Shown here piece by piece: positions 63,491 to 64,000 of a stretch of DNA of 64,000 bases. This stretch comes from Hybos culiciformis (lineage: Eukaryota; Arthropoda; Insecta; Diptera; Hybotidae). The stretch is from positions 87,748,930 through 87,812,929 of the forward strand of contig OZ023273.1 in assembly GCA_964007475.1 (NCBI GenBank), given 5' to 3'. The notes below the pieces were generated by a model. The model did not search any database. It was given only the letters and a program-made list of their open reading frames with translations, and was not told the DNA's origin. Position 1 is the stretch's first letter; each line of letters begins with the position of its first letter. Position numbers and translations under genes: made by a program.

Positions 63491-64000
63491 ATTACAATAT
63501 TCTTATTTAAAAATATGCTGTTAAACCTTATATTACCTATTTTACTCAATTAATTTGTAAGTTTTTCCTATTGCCCAAGTTTCATAATAAATAATTTTAT
63601 AACTATTTGTACGTGTCACACACGTAACAATTGAAGTCACACACGTCACAAGCATTTTTATTTTTTAATTAAATGTACATGACTTGAAATAATAAAACAG
63701 TGATTGATAGAAATTATATGAAGTATCTATTACCTATCTAAATTAAAATAAATATTATATATCAATACAAATCGCAGAAAAAATTTAATTTGCAGATCAA
63801 CCTGAAAATTTTCCTTACTAAATGGTCACATGACTTTAAAGTCGTTTTCTATTTAAAGCAAAAACTAAAACTAAATGCTTTTTACACTAAAATGTCCTGT
63901 CACTCATGCATAACAAACCCATATTAACAAGCTTTTCGCATCAACTTTAGGAGAGTGTATTTTTATTGTAAAACATTGTAAATTGACTCCAAATGTCACA
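63491..64000. other. 3' flank of the transposase-like gene
   Basis: Contains AATAAATAATT near 63588, a possible polyadenylation signal about 100 bases after the stop, the two ACGT motifs at 63615-63650, and AT-rich DNA. It ends in AAATGTCACA, which matches the beginning of another motif copy cut by the window edge. Confidence 0.55.
63615..63650. repeat. two direct ACGT-motif copies 3' of the gene
   Basis: GTCACACACGTAAC and GTCACACACGTCACA lie 7 bases apart, about 125 bases after the stop codon of the transposase-like gene. They are inverted relative to 58484-58516. Confidence 0.9.

Larger units (their letters stand above)
58303..64000 (+). mobile_element. candidate DNA transposon with ACGT-motif arms; runs off the window
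   Basis: A transposase-like gene (61530-63490) is bracketed by clusters of one motif, GTGACGTGTGTGAC or its inverse GTCACACACGTCAC. On the left: 58303-58316, 58467-58482, 58484-58499 and 58502-58516. On the right: 63615-63628, 63636-63650 and a cut copy at the window end (TGTCACA, 63994-64000). The copies nearest the gene point in opposite directions on the two sides, as subterminal transposase-binding repeats do. The left end was not found and the right end lies beyond the window. HAT-4 is inserted at 58552. Confidence 0.55.

Overview
The window looks like a stretch of an AT-rich insect genome made almost entirely of transposable elements and their remains. The evidence is the mix of element types: Ty3/gypsy and BEL/Pao LTR retrotransposons, a LINE fragment, several hAT and piggyBac-type DNA elements, Helitron-like heads, tRNA-derived repeats and small palindromic MITEs. 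It also holds decayed genes with GT/AG intron borders. No bacterial-style operon is present, and I cannot name the species.

Layout. 1-6.9 kb: AT-rich DNA with two possible short terminal exons, a non-autonomous hAT with an 8-bp target duplication (1834-2583), a piggyBac-type element that keeps a transposase first exon (4197-5003), and a possible SINE. 6.9-11.3 kb: gypsy-1, a decayed plus-strand element with both LTRs. 11.3-17.1 kb: a LINE fragment, an 892-bp palindromic element containing tRNA-like arms (12752-13643), and a minus-strand trypsin-like protease pseudogene. 17.7-23.0 kb: gypsy-2 (minus strand), broken up by at least four later insertions. 24.1-27.1 kb: a decayed minus-strand DNA transposon with a transposase-domain gene and a DUF4806-like gene. 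It is followed by a GC-rich 12-bp satellite (27.5-27.9 kb) and two small MITEs. 31.8-37.9 kb: a Helitron-like head, then a BEL/Pao relic split by an inverted-repeat element, then a solo LTR of the gypsy-2 family. 38.3-41.3 kb: a Helitron-like head that has grown into a large nested satellite. 41.7-42.4 kb: THAP-type exons. 45.0-46.0 kb: another hAT with a piggyBac-type element nested inside. 47.9-49.3 kb: FLYWCH/MULE-type and YqaJ-type gene pieces. 50.9-55.3 kb: gypsy-3, the youngest LTR element, with near-identical LTRs and long ORFs but a deletion in reverse transcriptase.

58.3-64.0 kb is the most interesting part. A gene for a transposase-like protein I cannot assign to a named superfamily is flanked by inverted clusters of a 14-16 bp ACGT-core motif, one pair of which forms a perfect 33-bp palindrome. 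The protein's N-terminus has a bZIP-like basic stretch. An almost intact 2.7-kb hAT element with a 702-codon transposase is inserted between the left motif cluster and the gene. The gene has three frameshifts, and the hAT gene has one near its 3' end.

The insertions give a relative history. Gypsy-2 and BEL are old and were hit by DNA elements. Hat-3 was later hit by a piggyBac-type element. Gypsy-3 and hAT-4 look recent. All boundaries were read by eye from repeats and target duplications. Family names rest on recognised motifs, without database searches.
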